Below are positions 1 to 12,319 of a stretch of 64,000 nucleotides of DNA, piece by piece. The notes under the pieces are model-generated. The model had not been told where the DNA came from and made no database searches. It worked only from the letters and a program-made list of their open reading frames with translations. The translations under genes were made by a program, and so were the position numbers. Source of the stretch: Acanthornis magna (lineage: Eukaryota; Chordata; Aves; Passeriformes; Acanthizidae); assembly GCA_036785705.1 (NCBI GenBank), contig JAWUZG010000071.1, forward strand, positions 682,001 to 746,000. Direction: 5' to 3'. Each line of letters starts with the position of its first letter. Position 1 is the stretch's first letter.

Positions 1-3000
1 CGGAACAACAAAAAGAGCTGAGCATTATTTTGACTGAGGCATTGAAAATATGCTAATTGCTTTAGCTAATTGATACATTAAAACAGAAATGCAGTATCTG
101 CCTAATTCAAGTTATTTCCCTCAATGAATATTAAAAAATCTTCACAATAAAACACTAAAAATATACTGAGATAGGCCGGTTTCCTGAGTTCTGAAACTGG
201 TTCTGAATTACAATACTTTAAAGCAAACCATGAAATATTGTGTTTATATTATACACAGACTCTGTTTTTCTGGGTTTCTTCTCTTTTTTTGTGTAGGTTT
301 TTGGCATTCAAACACATTTCCTAAAACCTCCAGTCTGTTTTCCACTCCATTTTCAAATGTTAATTTCAGAAACGAAGATTTTAATTTTTTTAAGTTGCCA
401 TACTTGTAATGTAAAGACAATAACTAGTAACTCTGTTAGAAGTTAAATGTAAATTTTTGATGATTCTTCCAAAAAACCTGTGCTAGGTCAACTGTACACA
501 TCAAAGGCACAACTGTTTATGTTTTATACTCTGTACTGATAGATTTTAATCTGTCAATAAATATGGTAGACTGTAATGACAATACAGGAGAACAAAGTGA
601 TGCACATTCAGTGATACCTGGAAGTAAATGCACTTTAAACTGATTAATGATAGAGCAAACACTTACAAAGTGGTTCATTCAGTTCTGCTTTGTACTGCTC
701 TAATTAACTGGACACTGTCCCTGAAAGGAATTTATTTTTAAATTGTGAAAATTCTATTTTCCTTACATTTGCCACCTTGAAATCTAAGAAACACCCACTA
801 GCAGAAACATGCAGTTAATATTAACCTAAAAAAATAAAAGCCACAATGCATGGGAACATTGCCTTGTTAACACCTGGAGGACACTGATTAGATTATGCCT
901 CTTATCTCTGGTTTGTAACATATTTTGACTATATAGAATTGTGCTTTCATTTATTTTTTTTAGCTGTGATTTCTTTCTTGTAGATGTGTAAAATACATTT
1001 ATTATCTCTCACATTACACCCAGGTGTCTGGTTTCAAGTTCTCCTATTCTGGTATGGCTCCCATCCGTCTCGTATTGCAAAGTTATGTGAAGACTTTAAA
1101 TTCTTCGTATCCAGTGTTCTGCTCAGATTTCAATAGCATCAATAAGGCCATATTCTCAAAGCCATAAGACTATTTGTAGGTATACTATAAACTAATACAC
1201 GTCAGCAAGCTGGAACCACAAAATTAAATTACTTATAATATTAAACAATTTTCTTATCAGAAAAGGATAACCATTCACTGACAAATAGATAAGATCAATA
1301 TAAACTTGAACAGCAACATATTTGTGCGTTTATTTTAAAGGTTATCTTGTTTAAATGATCTTCAGAAATTCTTTCATAATGCCAGTAGAACTAAATGCCT
1401 AATGCAAATTATTTCCTACAAATGTTTGCTTACACTTTAAAAAAAAAATCTTCATTACTGCTTGCTACTTGTTTCTGTTCATTTACTACAGATATTCAGA
1501 TAAGAGATGTATTTATGCTCAAAGGTAAAATGGGACTAAAAGTATGTGGTCTTACCGGTGGTTTCCCTTCCTGTGTAAATTTGTTTAAACTTGTATGGAT
1601 TTCTTGCAGGCATCTGACTCCCAAGAAAAGCTATGGGCACTACATGCAAAAGTAGGAAAAGGGTGCCAAAGTGCTTTAAGGCTCTACATCCTAGTCTTAG
1701 TTTTCATCTTCTGAAAAGTGAAGACAACTTTAGAGGAACAAGATATTCAAGACAGCAAAGAGTTTTGTCACTTGAGTAGCAGGGCTTGTGTAGGAACTTG
1801 AAGACACATGGATGCATCTTTGCTTCCTGAATTGGGTTTCTATCAGCTCTAACAGCCAGGTCTCTCTACCAGACTGCAGTGAAAAATTACGCTAAATTCT
1901 CATCCTCAGCCAGTTCAGAATCTACAGGGCTACCTCCTGTAACTTGGGTGGTTTGCATTTAAATGTGCCTCACGTGGGGCTCTGCTCCACAGCTCACTCG
2001 CTGCAGCTGCTGCTACTGCACAGTGGATCTTCCCTCTCTCCCCATGACCCTTTCACAGCTAAGAGTCTTTCAACCCTGATTCTGACCGGGGTTTTCTTGG
2101 CAGTTTGTTGGATTTATTTTCTTCACAAAGCAGTGCTGTCATGATGGGTCATGGATAAGCGCTGATCTCTCATATAGTTGAATCCTGATGACACATAATC
2201 AAATGCAGACTCAAAATTCCATGTTAATTACACAGGGATAATTTCTAAGTACAACACAATTTCAGTTAAACAAAAAAAGCTGTGGTTGGATACAGGATGC
2301 AAATATAAAAAACTGCACCAATGAATGCATAAACTGCTTTCAGTTAATGGCTGGACACGACCCAGTCCAAAGGCATCCATTTCTTGGAGCTCACACACCT
2401 GGATTGTACATGAAACTGCACACTGAACGAGACACAGTTGCTCACTGCTGTTGTTAGAAGTAATATGTTCAACATGAACTCTAAAAATAAGGAAAACCCG
2501 AACTCTAACCCTTTTCCCAGGTTTCCTGTGATAGCCGGCAACGTATGATGTTATGACAAAATGTACTTTAAGTGTGTCATGGTGAAAAGAATTCTTGAGA
2601 TTCCTGATAATGGCAGCTGGTTATACTTAAGAAAGAGACACATCTTGTTCTCATTATTCACCACTAACTCTGTGGAGGAAGACAGCGTCTTTCATACACT
2701 TACAATTGGTTCAAAATTAAATTCCTTGGCATCAAAAACATTGAATAACTTACGTCAAAGTCTGACAAGGTAAAGTGATGTGTGAAGGATGTGGTCTTAC
2801 TTTTAAAATTAATCATCTTTAAACAAAACAAACAAAAAAAAAAATTGATGGCAAACTGGTCTCCCAGTGACTGTTAATGTTCTACAGCAAAGAGAAAATG
2901 AAAGGATTTTTAAATAGTTTGTAACTACACAGGTAAAAATCCATCTGGGGGAAAACAAAACCAAACCACCACACAGCAAAAACATCACAGCTTTTAAGTC

Positions 3001-6000
3001 TGATAATGGCAACCCCTCAGCTGGTCCTTCATGACTTTGGGTTCAGGAAGTCTGAGGTATTATGTGAAATGCAGCAATCCACAAGCAGGAACAAGGTCTT
3101 AGGGACATGTGCAAACTTGTCTAAAAGTGTCAAAGAGATTAAATCCCAGAAGTGTAGGCAGCCAGGGTCTAGGCAAGGGAGTTTACAGCTTCAGCATGTG
3201 TCAAGCTTGCTCATCAAAGTTAATACTTTCTCCAATTACCCTTGCTCCCATGGATCTTCTGCAAGAAACGGTCCTTCAACTCTGGCCTCAAGGATAGTTG
3301 CTGAGCTCGTGAAAGCCTGTGACAGTCACCCTCACCAAGCCTTGATCTGCATTTGGAGTATATTTTGTGACCTTGCGATGTGTGGAAGACACATAGGAAA
3401 CGTGGTTCAGGTCCAGCCTGCCTAAAACAACCCATTGCCTTGGAGGCTGGCTATTAACTTGCAGAAGTCACAGTAGGGAGATTACACGCAGGAATGTAAC
3501 CTTGGCTGATTGTTTCATTAAGAATAAAAATTTAAAATCAGGAAATAATAAATTCTGCTCTTATTCCAGTAAAGCATTTGCAAAGTAAGCAATCCCCGAA
3601 GTATGAATATCACTGGATGATTTGGACACAATTTATACTTACAGTTAACTTCTTGCTGGCAACATCACCATATAAAATGAGACACCATTCAACACTTTCA
3701 AGGCAACATCATTGTACACCCTAAAATTAAGCATTATAAAGATAGTTTTCCTAAGAATTATTATATTGAACTTTCACTGGCACTTTGGACAAGGCTGTGA
3801 TAACACTTCAGCTTAATATAGTGACCAATTTTAACTAAACATTTGTTTAACATATTGGTGCGCAATACGGATTTAATAGTAGTTTAGACCTGTAATCTTG
3901 GTGTTTTTCATTAGTCTGTAACCTTTCATTGTCATTTATCTAAACTGTGTAAGCATTAAGTCTGTGAGACTGTGATCAGTATGCCAAGGTCAAGTCCATT
4001 AGAAAAAAACAGAAGTCTCTTTATTAACAACTTCTTTGAAATGTGCTGTAATTTCTAAATATTCCTCAGGAATGCAATTATTCTTCAGTGCCGTGAATTT
4101 CAATACAACTACTTGCAAATATTGTATGAGAGCAAAAGTGTTCAAGAACTTCAAGAGCATTTGCAGTAACAAACTGAGCAGAGGCCTTTGATGGCAAAAT
4201 AGAGCCAGTTAACCATTGGAACAGACTGCCCAGACAGTGGGGAGTATCACCTGCTGGCAGTCTTTAAGAGCAGGTAAAACAGGATCCAGGACACACGGAG
4301 GTGGAGCTGACCCTGCCTTACAACAACAGGGGTCTCTACTGGCCTTACACTCCAGGATTGTCCTTCCACAGTCACTTGTTTCACTGCAATCCTTCCTCGG
4401 CCTTACCCTTTATATCTGCATATAGCTTTCAGCTCATTCTTAAAGCCTCAGCTACCCTTCTGCTCCAGAGACCACACAGAATGACATCATGAACTGGTGT
4501 AATACTCCGATTCTGCATGTGCATTATTTTCTTTCACTTGCCTCTTCCTTGTATGTTAGGGAACATACACTCCCCTGCATGCATGCACGCATAGGCATGT
4601 ATAAATTTTAAGCACAAGAAGGTCCCATTCCTGATTTGCCTTAAAATGACCCCAAAATAAATGTTTGGTAAGACATGCTTCTTAATCAAGTTGTAGGGTA
4701 ACATCTCACGATGCCATCTCACAGCTGTGACGCAGCAGGCAATAGCTGAGACTGTACAGTACACAGAGGTGACACATTTCTTTCTAAAATAAAAGCATGA
4801 GTAAACATCTAATATATATTATGTCATCAGTTTTGAAGAGGAAATTACTTCACAGATTAATGAGGAATTCTATGTGGAAGTCAAAGATATGATGTAGTCT
4901 TACAGCATTAATCAAGAGCTAAATATGATCTGACCTACATCAAACAGCCCAGCCTTTAACAGAGAGAAGATAAAAAAAAAAAGGCAGAGTACGAGTACAA
5001 GGCAGAGTCCATATTTATCTCTGATGTAACACCAACAAAGCCAACGGAATTCCTTGAAGTTCAGCGTGCCTCAGAGCACCACATGGCAAGTGCCACAGGT
5101 CATCCTGTAATCTGCAAGGTATGATGGATTGAAAAAGCAATGACATTTTCCGTTCCTATTTAGGAAACATTACACTAAGAAATAAGATATATCACAGGAC
5201 TATATCTCAGACAAATGCCTGTTTATTACCATGCAACAATATATGTATCAATTCACTAAACAATTTTACAAATTGAAATATAAATATATGAAATCCTCTG
5301 GAATGAAGAAATCACAATGTTTCCTAGAAAAACTGATTTTTTTATATTGTACACTGTAAACATAATTATGCTGTATATAACTGTTGAAAAGCAGTGAGAA
5401 ATTAAAAAGGTTATATTTTATTTTTTCAAAACCCTAACACTTGGAGATCATTCATCTATCTGATCAAGTCAGACTTACTATACTGATCCCCAGACACAGT
5501 GATTCCCTGTTCCTCAGTGCTGACACCAAACACGATAGCATCCCCAGGCCCCCCTGAAGGTACACTCTAAAGAGAGAGACATTAATAGATAATGACTGGG
5601 AAGAGAACACATAAATGCCTGTTAAAAAATTAACAAACCTCAATTTCCTTGGACACATGAGCAATAAGAAAAAGTCACCGGGTATCTTTTTAGGAAATAC
5701 CCCTAAAAATTTCTCAGTCATAACTTGCTTCTGGCTTCACACCCCATGACAAGGGCCACTATTTTCTCATGATGATGAGGGGTGTCCACTCTGGCCAAAG
5801 TTGTTAGCAAGAGACAGCACTTCGCATTTAGCATTTTCAGTCACTCTGATCAGGATCTCTAACCCAAGTGCCTCATTTCTAAAAGAACAAGACCCTTGCC
5901 AACAAACTGGGAGTTCAGCCATACCAGGGAGGGGACACTAAAGGAGCTGTTACTTTCCCACTATTTCCAGCACAGGTCTGTGTCACACTGTTTACATCAT

Positions 6001-6129
6001 GCATCATTCATCTGCTGTGATGAAATGTAACCCTGCGTTTTAAAAAAAGACCTCTGCAACAGCAAGGATAATATATCTTTGTGAGAAGCGTTTCACATAT
6101 TTTCCATGGGCATCAACTGCTCCTGCTTC
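1..6129. other. 5' intergenic flank of ABRA
   Basis: AT-rich, gene-free DNA upstream of ABRA. The open frames here are short, overlap on both strands and resemble no protein I know. The only repeat I can name is an eroded CR1 scrap near 4.2 kb. A stretch at about 3.75-4.15 kb carries a few CpGs in otherwise AT-rich sequence and could be a conserved non-coding element, but this cannot be judged from one genome. Confidence 0.6.
4206..4300 (+). repeat. Degenerate CR1 LINE 3'-region fragment
   Basis: The stretch reading 'ttggaacagactgcccagac' followed by 'gtatcacc' and a 'ctttaagagcaggt' segment matches the layout of the CR1 3' coding end (WNRLP.EVVESPSLEVFK). It is heavily mutated and short. 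A better preserved copy of the same segment lies at about 27.68 kb, which supports the assignment. Confidence 0.5.
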
Positions 6130-6137
6130 TATTTAAA
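6130..6137 (+). promoter_or_regulatory. ABRA: TATA-like box (TATTTAAA) upstream of ABRA
   Basis: TATTTAAA lies 92 bp upstream of the chosen ABRA start codon. A pyrimidine/CA start-like context (CATCATTCAC, about 6161) follows at the usual spacing of about 30 bp. The string CTATTTAAAT also resembles a MEF2 site, and ABRA/STARS is a known MEF2 target in muscle, so the element could serve either role. This is inference from position and motif only. Confidence 0.4.
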
Positions 6138-6221
6138 TCTGTGTGGCCCTGTTCAGAGGGCATCATTCACTCCAGTAAGCCCATTCAGAAGGTGCTGAGC
6201 ACAAGAAGGAGAGAAGCCAGG

Positions 6222-6955
6222 ATGGCAGCAGACAGCAACATGGCTCCTGAGGAAAAGCCGAGCGCTGCTCCTGCGAAAAGGGCTGTCCACAAGATCCGAA
6301 TGGCCAGCCAAGTCTTCAGCTTGGCACGAGGTTGGCAGCAGTGGGCATCTGAGCACCATGTAAAGCAAGAGCAAGAGCCCTCTGGATGGGTCCCCACTGC
6401 AGCTCAGCCTGTGCAAGAAAGTTCCTTTGAAAAACAGCAAATTCCATCTGTCAAGAGGGACCACGAGAAAGAGGATGAAAAATCCCTAGCAAAGGAATCG
6501 CTGACAATAAGAGATGCTGAAAAAAAATCAAGGGAATCAGATGAAGCCCTCAAAACATTCAGCATTAAAAGCAAAGAGGTGACCAAAACAGTTGTCAGCA
6601 AAGCCTACGAAAGAGGGGGAGATATCAGCCTCCTCAGTGAAAGATACGAGAACAACAGCCCTGAGATGACCAAGCTCAAAGAAGAATCAAATGCTATTGA
6701 CAAAATTCTTAGTGGCAAATTACCTTCAACCATAAGGAGAAAGTGTTCAAACGTGGTATCAGAGCTGACTAAGGGCTGGGAGCAGATGGAAGAGGAGGAC
6801 AAAGATGGGGCGAAGGAAGGGCTGCTGCTGAAGTGTCGGGATGACAGCCTGGATGCCCAGGACAGTGGCTATGGGGAGGCAGAGGACAAACTCGAGCAGG
6901 AAGAAAGTGATCAGGAGGTGACGGCTGTGAGGATTAAACGGCCTGCACCATCTCT
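6222..6955 (+). CDS. ABRA: ABRA coding exon 1
   Basis: 734 nt encoding residues 1-244 and two bases of codon 245. It ends CCATCTCT|gtaagt, a consensus donor. It holds the MAPEEK start region, the LARGWQQWA motif, a K/E-rich linker, the VVSKAYERGGD block shared with mammalian ABRA, SELTKGW, an acidic DSGYGEAED segment and the exon-end RIKRPAPS. The frame stays open upstream to 6081, but the extra residues do not resemble ABRA and probably represent 5'UTR. Confidence 0.95.
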
Positions 6956-9900
6956 GTAAGTAAAGCATCTTCATTAGGTTAACACAAATGGCGGAGGGGC
7001 ACAGGTTTCCGTGAGGAAGATGGGGGTGGAAATGGTAGGAAGTGGTCAAAGATACTATTCTTGACTTAGAAGAAAGCAATAAAAATTCAGGAGACCTTTC
7101 ACATATCACTCTGTGCTTAAATAGTCAACAACATCAGACTACAGCCCAGGGTTTTATGCAAAACTCAAAGTCAGGAAGTTATATTTGGGAGGTGTTAACA
7201 ATATTTAGTTTTCACACGGGATTTACTGGTTCATCAAAATAAATACTTATAAAGCTTCAATCCATAATTCAGAATCACAACTTTTACCTCATCAAGAGCC
7301 CTCAGCTATTCATTTATTTCAGCAAATGTTGTCTAAATCAATATATTTGACAAGTAATATTTCCAAATACTTATTATTATTTTGCATAGTATAAATTTAA
7401 ATATTCTCAGGAGAAATTTGCAGAGAATGTCCCAAATTAACATTGCAGGAATTACTTCCAATTACTTCTTACCAAAAGCTGGGTTCATTGCTTCTCTTTA
7501 GAAGCTTTCAATGAATTTAGAATTCAGCAATTCAAAGAAATCAAACTTTCACAGTATCTGGGACCCCAAGTTCATACCATATCTCAATCGCGTTTTCAGA
7601 AAGGAAAAACTGGATCAGCACTGATGATGAAAAACTGATGAAAATGCCAAAACAGACTTTAGATCCCTCTAAAGACAGCCAGGCGGGCTGTATCATGGCC
7701 ACTGTTTCGGTTTTACATCTCACCACTGATGAGCATTACCATGACCATTAGACTGTGACTAACACAGTTATGGATTTCAACCACACAGTGCCTTTTAGCA
7801 CAGCTATTTGAACACACCCCCCCGAGCTATTTTAATTATTCACACAGCATTCAAATAATGCTTTGCTGTACAGCTGAGCAGTCAGCTCCTGTAAGAAGTA
7901 AATGGTTAACAGCCCAAGTGAAAAAAGCTCTCCAGTAACCTTGGTTTGAAAGTTTGTGGTACCTGATTTTGGTAAGGACTGTGTGCACCATCCTTTCACA
8001 GAAGTTAGGACCTCAAACCAAAGATTTCAAATATACAGTGGAAAAAAGATACATTTGCAGCACTTATCTGTAATAAACTTCAATTAAAACAATTTTCTAC
8101 TTCAAATGTTGTAGTAGAAATGGACGGAATACCTAGCTTCTGTTAAACTTTTCTTATGTTTTCCTCACATGTCTAATTTTAGTGCTGCTACCTAGAAAAA
8201 AAGATTGATTAGCTATATTAACTGTGGTTCAAATGATTGTAATAACACCCTCTATGTTACTTACAGCTCTCTCTTCCTCTGAAATTAGAGTGCTGCTACC
8301 AGGACTAGATATTTTTTAACTATTCATTTTTTAAAATTTATTTTATAGCCTCAGAATATATTTCAGCCTGCTACATTTATGAACCTTTGAATGTGGTTTA
8401 ATCTTCTCTAAAAAGGCCAGAAGCACACAGTTGTTGAAGTATATCTCCCATTTTCCTCTTTATATTCCAGGAAAACACATCAGTACCAGTATTTTGTTTT
8501 CCTCACATCAGCACCTTCCTTATTTCCAGCTGTCCTACTTACTGGAATAAGGTTGCTTCCTTAGTAGAAGGCCTGTTAACTCCTCCTGCCATAAGAGACA
8601 CAACTTTGCTCCCACTTAGGAGCAAAAGGGATGCAACAAAAGGGTTATGAAACTCAAAATATTGAAAAGGGATCCATATCTTTTCCTTACAGACAGAATC
8701 AGGGGGAATATGCAACATGGACATTATCTGCCTAGAAAGTCAGAATGCATTCAGGATGATCGTTCTGGTTAACAGGTTAACTAAATTGGTTGTTACACAT
8801 AAAATTCTTCTAAAACTGGTTAAAAATTCAAAACCTTCACTTTGGATGCACAATCCCTTGTGTAGGTGTGGTAGAAACGTGAAAAAAGATATTTCTATGT
8901 GTACACAAGTCATGTTAACTTGTCATTAAGCTAAACAATGGCAAAAATGGCACTTCAGCCACCAGAAATGGTTAAATTAGAAGATGCATTAAAAAGTAAG
9001 GTTTTTTCAAACCCATTTGGGACACAAAAAAAGCAAAAGGATAGATAAGATGGTGGTTTTCTCAACCACTGAGAAGATGACTTGGATGAGGAAGGTGATA
9101 ACAATACTCTGCTAGAAAGAAAAATTAGCTTCAGTAGAAAAAGGAGGGAATACATTCTAGACTGTTATATTAAAGCAGGCAACAAAGACTTTACAGCCTC
9201 CTGCTATCCCACTTCCCCTCTTCTCTCTGCTCAACGTGGGGAATTGAAGCTTTAGGACTTTCTCAGAGGTCATAGTCCTGGGAGAGAAGGGGGAGCAGCT
9301 GGCTGTGGCTGAGGGAGAAGCCCTCCATGATGATATCAACTCCACTGAGACTGTTGGCAACACTTCAATTTCGATTCACTTAGGATTTTCTCCTGCCTTA
9401 ACTGCTACCTTCCCACATGAACAGCTGATGAAGCAATCAATCTGAGCTTCAGTTGGAGTTCAGACTGGGCTGGCACAGGGTTTCTGTGGCCTTTGGGATA
9501 GCCATAGGCTTCAGGAGACAAATTCCTTTGCATAACCAAACCCTGTGCCCACAGCCCCTCTTGGTAATGAGGGTGAAGAGACAAAGGATCAGAGCTTTCC
9601 CTTTCTCTGTATGACAATAGCTTACATAGAGGAGCATTTGGTTTATTGCTGGGAAACCAAATTATCTAGCTTTACCCCACTAGTATATTTTAATGCTTTC
9701 CTGCCAACACCTACTTGTTAGTCACTTACACACACAAAATCACAGGTACAGACATACTGCCTGCTCTCTGGATGCTCTAGTCACACCATAGAAGAAAGGG
9801 GCATCTACTTGGAAACTCAGTATGCTCAATTCTTCTGATTTTTTTCACCAAATTGTTAGGGAAGAGTATTTTGGAGCTTTTTTAACACAGTTTCTCAATA

Positions 9901-11601
9901 CAGCTAAGCCAATCTTAGGGCAGCACCACAGCTAATAAAGTAGTGCAGCTCTCCTAGTTTTTTCCTACTCCTGGCACTAAGTGTTACTGCCCTAGCATAG
10001 CCCTGCCAAGTACTGGCATCATTCTGGTGCACAGATCTGAACCAGGAACATCTCTATGACTCCTACTCTCTGTTTCAGCCAGCTTAGTAGAAAACAAAGG
10101 AATGCCTAAACAGCAGGGAAATGAATTTTCTGCAACTTTGCAGTCCTGTGTACTGTTTTGCTAAGTGTATTTTGATTCCCTGATGTTACTGTTAATATTC
10201 AGCTAACATTACTGGGGAGGCTTCAGAGCAGCCTTCTGGGGAGTAAAAATATTAGAGAACAAATTACTTTAGCACAGCCACAGCACAGCATAGTCCCAAG
10301 CTGAGTTCTCTAAATACATGCTGACAGGACGTGGACAGCACAAAGACTAGCCCAGACTATCTGCAGCTCCCCCCTAACATGTGAGATTGGCCACAAGAGG
10401 AGAGTGTCTGCCTGGAGTCATCCAGAATGAAGACAGAGAGAGAGGGGAAAAAAAAAAATCTCTGAAAGTCTTTCCTCATCCTTTGTCCTTGGCACTTTCA
10501 GGCTTCTACTCTACCCATGGGAATGTGAATTTTGAACTTCAGTATTTGGTCAGAACCATACTTCAAATACAGAAGCACAGACAGAGCTACTGCACTCAGT
10601 TAGCTTTTTGTTGTTGCTTTAATCATTGACATCTATTACAGAGGACAGATTTTTCTAGGCACTATCCTCTGGTTTTCAGCCAGGTCATACACCTACAGTT
10701 ATCAGCATCCCTAACCTCAGGGCAGGCACACTTCAGGCTTGGCCAGGCAGGCAGGTATGGGGAACTGTGTGACTGACCAAAGGTACAGAAAGGGCAGGTA
10801 ATCAGCAACATACTGTTTTGCTCCTTTACAGAATTAAGTAATTCTGGGGAAAAGTTTGTCAAAAAGGGGTCAGATCGGGGCTGGAAGCTGGTAGTATAGA
10901 CGGGATAAAGCTGTGACCAGGGAGCTTGCCTTTGAATGCAAACTGAATGTGGATGAACAGCCCCTAGAGAACTAATTTAGAAGTGGTGAACTCGTGCCAC
11001 CTGGTGGATTCCAGCTCATTCCGAAAAACACAGCAACCCAGTCACAGCAGAGATCAATAAACCGCAGGACTGCATCAGGAAAGGAGGAGGTGCAAGGCTC
11101 AGGTGCGTTTCTGTGTCTTTCAGCGGCAGCCGGCTGAGCGAGGAGGCGCGGAGCAACGCGCGCAGGAAATGCAGCGCCGTGCACAGCCTCAAGGACAGGT
11201 GGCAGGAATGGGCCGAGCAGCACATCACAACGCAGAAGCTGAACCCCTTCAGCGAGGAGTTTGACCCCGAGCTGGCCATGGCCACGCGCCTGCACAAAGG
11301 CGACGAAGGATACGGCCATCCCAAGGAAGGAACCAAAACCGCCGAGAGAGCCAAGAGAGCCGAGGCCCACATCCACCGTGAGATTAGGGACATGTGCTTC
11401 ATCATTGAATCCATGGCTAAGCCACGGCCCGACGGCAAGATCCAAGTCACTTTTGGGGAACTCTTCGACAGATACGTTCGTATTTCAGATAAGGTTGTTG
11501 GGATTCTGATGAGAGCCAGGAAACACGGACTGGTGGACTTTGAGGGAGAAATGCTATGGCAAGGAAGGGATGATAATGTCATAATTACTTTATTAAAATA
11601 A
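6222..11601 (+). CDS. ABRA: ABRA, actin-binding Rho-activating protein (STARS); complete, two coding exons
   Basis: Joining 6222-6955 to 11124-11601 gives 1212 nt, 403 residues plus stop; human ABRA is about 381. In striated muscle ABRA binds sarcomeric actin and promotes Rho-dependent actin polymerisation, which frees MRTF to activate SRF genes. The N-terminal half is charged and low in complexity. A W-rich motif recurs: GWQQWA (37-42), TKGWEQM (about 183-189) and RWQEWA (270-275). The last ~120 residues are the Costars-type actin-binding domain, with the family blocks NPFSEEFD, RLHKGDEGYG, TKTAERAKRAE, VTFGELFDRYVRISDK and MLWQGRDD. The ATG at 6222 has A at -3 and G at +4. A second in-frame ATG at 6240 (MAPEEK) aligns with the human start and is an alternative. 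The downstream neighbour OXR1 is convergent. Identification rests on direct protein recognition. Confidence 0.97.
6956..11123 (+). other. ABRA: ABRA intron 1
   Basis: A 4.2-kb intron with a gtaagt donor and a 'ctgtgtctttcag' acceptor. The phase is 2: CT|C completes Leu245. I see no convincing exon, RNA gene or recognisable transposon in it. The open frames on both strands between 9.1 and 9.7 kb are short and unremarkable. Confidence 0.85.
11124..11601 (+). CDS. ABRA: ABRA coding exon 2 (Costars/actin-binding domain)
   Basis: 478 nt, from the acceptor at 11123/11124 to the TAA at 11599-11601. It encodes the ARRKCSAVHSLKDRWQEWAEQ region and the whole C-terminal Costars domain, ending VIITLLK, which is almost identical to the mammalian C-terminus. 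It is visibly more GC-rich than its surroundings, as expected for a conserved exon in AT-rich flanks. Confidence 0.97.
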
Positions 11602-12298
11602 GTAGGCTATAACCAGAACAACTTTTGGAAAACTTTTCTCCCCTTCTCCCTTGCCACTAGCATTTGCACATTTTGAATATAATATTCCCCTGCTCACCAC
11701 ATAGAGTATTTTTTGAAATATGTGTTTTATACCTAGTGCATGATAACCCAAGCATCCAAATGGACTTCATTTTGTACAACAATTAAGTTAACTACTACAT
11801 GAAAAATAAGGAGAAAAATCTATGTGGAATATAAGCAGCTGATGATAAAAGCCATAGCAATATAAATGGCTACAAATTAATTCCAATTTCTACTTCTTCG
11901 TACATTAAGATATTCTCAACCTATTTAAACTGGAACATCAGGAATATGAAACATGCCAGAGCAGAACTTGAATGACAATATAAACTCAGACCAAATTTTT
12001 GATCTGCAAAATGGTCTTGTGCATGCATTTCCTAATTAATTTATTTAAATGCAAGTATAAATATCTTATTTTAATACAGAATCAAGGATACCACATTTGT
12101 TTTCTTTACAAGCAGGACAGGCAACTACTACTACAGCATTATCTTGTGGCAACTGTTGACACAGATTTCTCTTACATATCACATAAAAAAATCCTTCTTT
12201 TTATAAATGGGGTTTTATATATTTATTGTATTTATATAACTGATTTTTTTAGATAGTTTCATATTGAAATTTATGGGGGCTGGAATGTAATGAATAAA
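11602..12298 (+). other. ABRA: ABRA 3'UTR (probable extent)
   Basis: AT-rich sequence from the stop codon to the first good AATAAA. The lack of coding resemblance and a typical ~0.7-kb length fit a 3'UTR. The true cleavage site is not visible without transcript data. Confidence 0.6.
12293..12298 (+). other. ABRA: Polyadenylation signal AATAAA for ABRA
   Basis: This is the first canonical AATAAA on the + strand after the ABRA stop codon, about 0.7 kb downstream. GT/T-containing sequence follows ('cgttttgatc'). Confidence 0.55.
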
Positions 12299-12319
12299 AA
12301 CGTTTTGATCAGATAGCTA

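Noticed and set aside
3006..3425. 139-codon open frame on the + strand
   Set aside because: No recognisable domain, mixed composition, overlapping frames on both strands and no splice or promoter context. Likely chance.
6153..6464. Open frames on the minus strand opposite ABRA exon 1
   Set aside because: They are antisense shadows of the real ABRA frame.
11016..11582. 157- and 188-codon minus-strand frames opposite ABRA exon 2
   Set aside because: Antisense shadows of a GC-rich conserved exon; the + strand frame is unmistakably ABRA.
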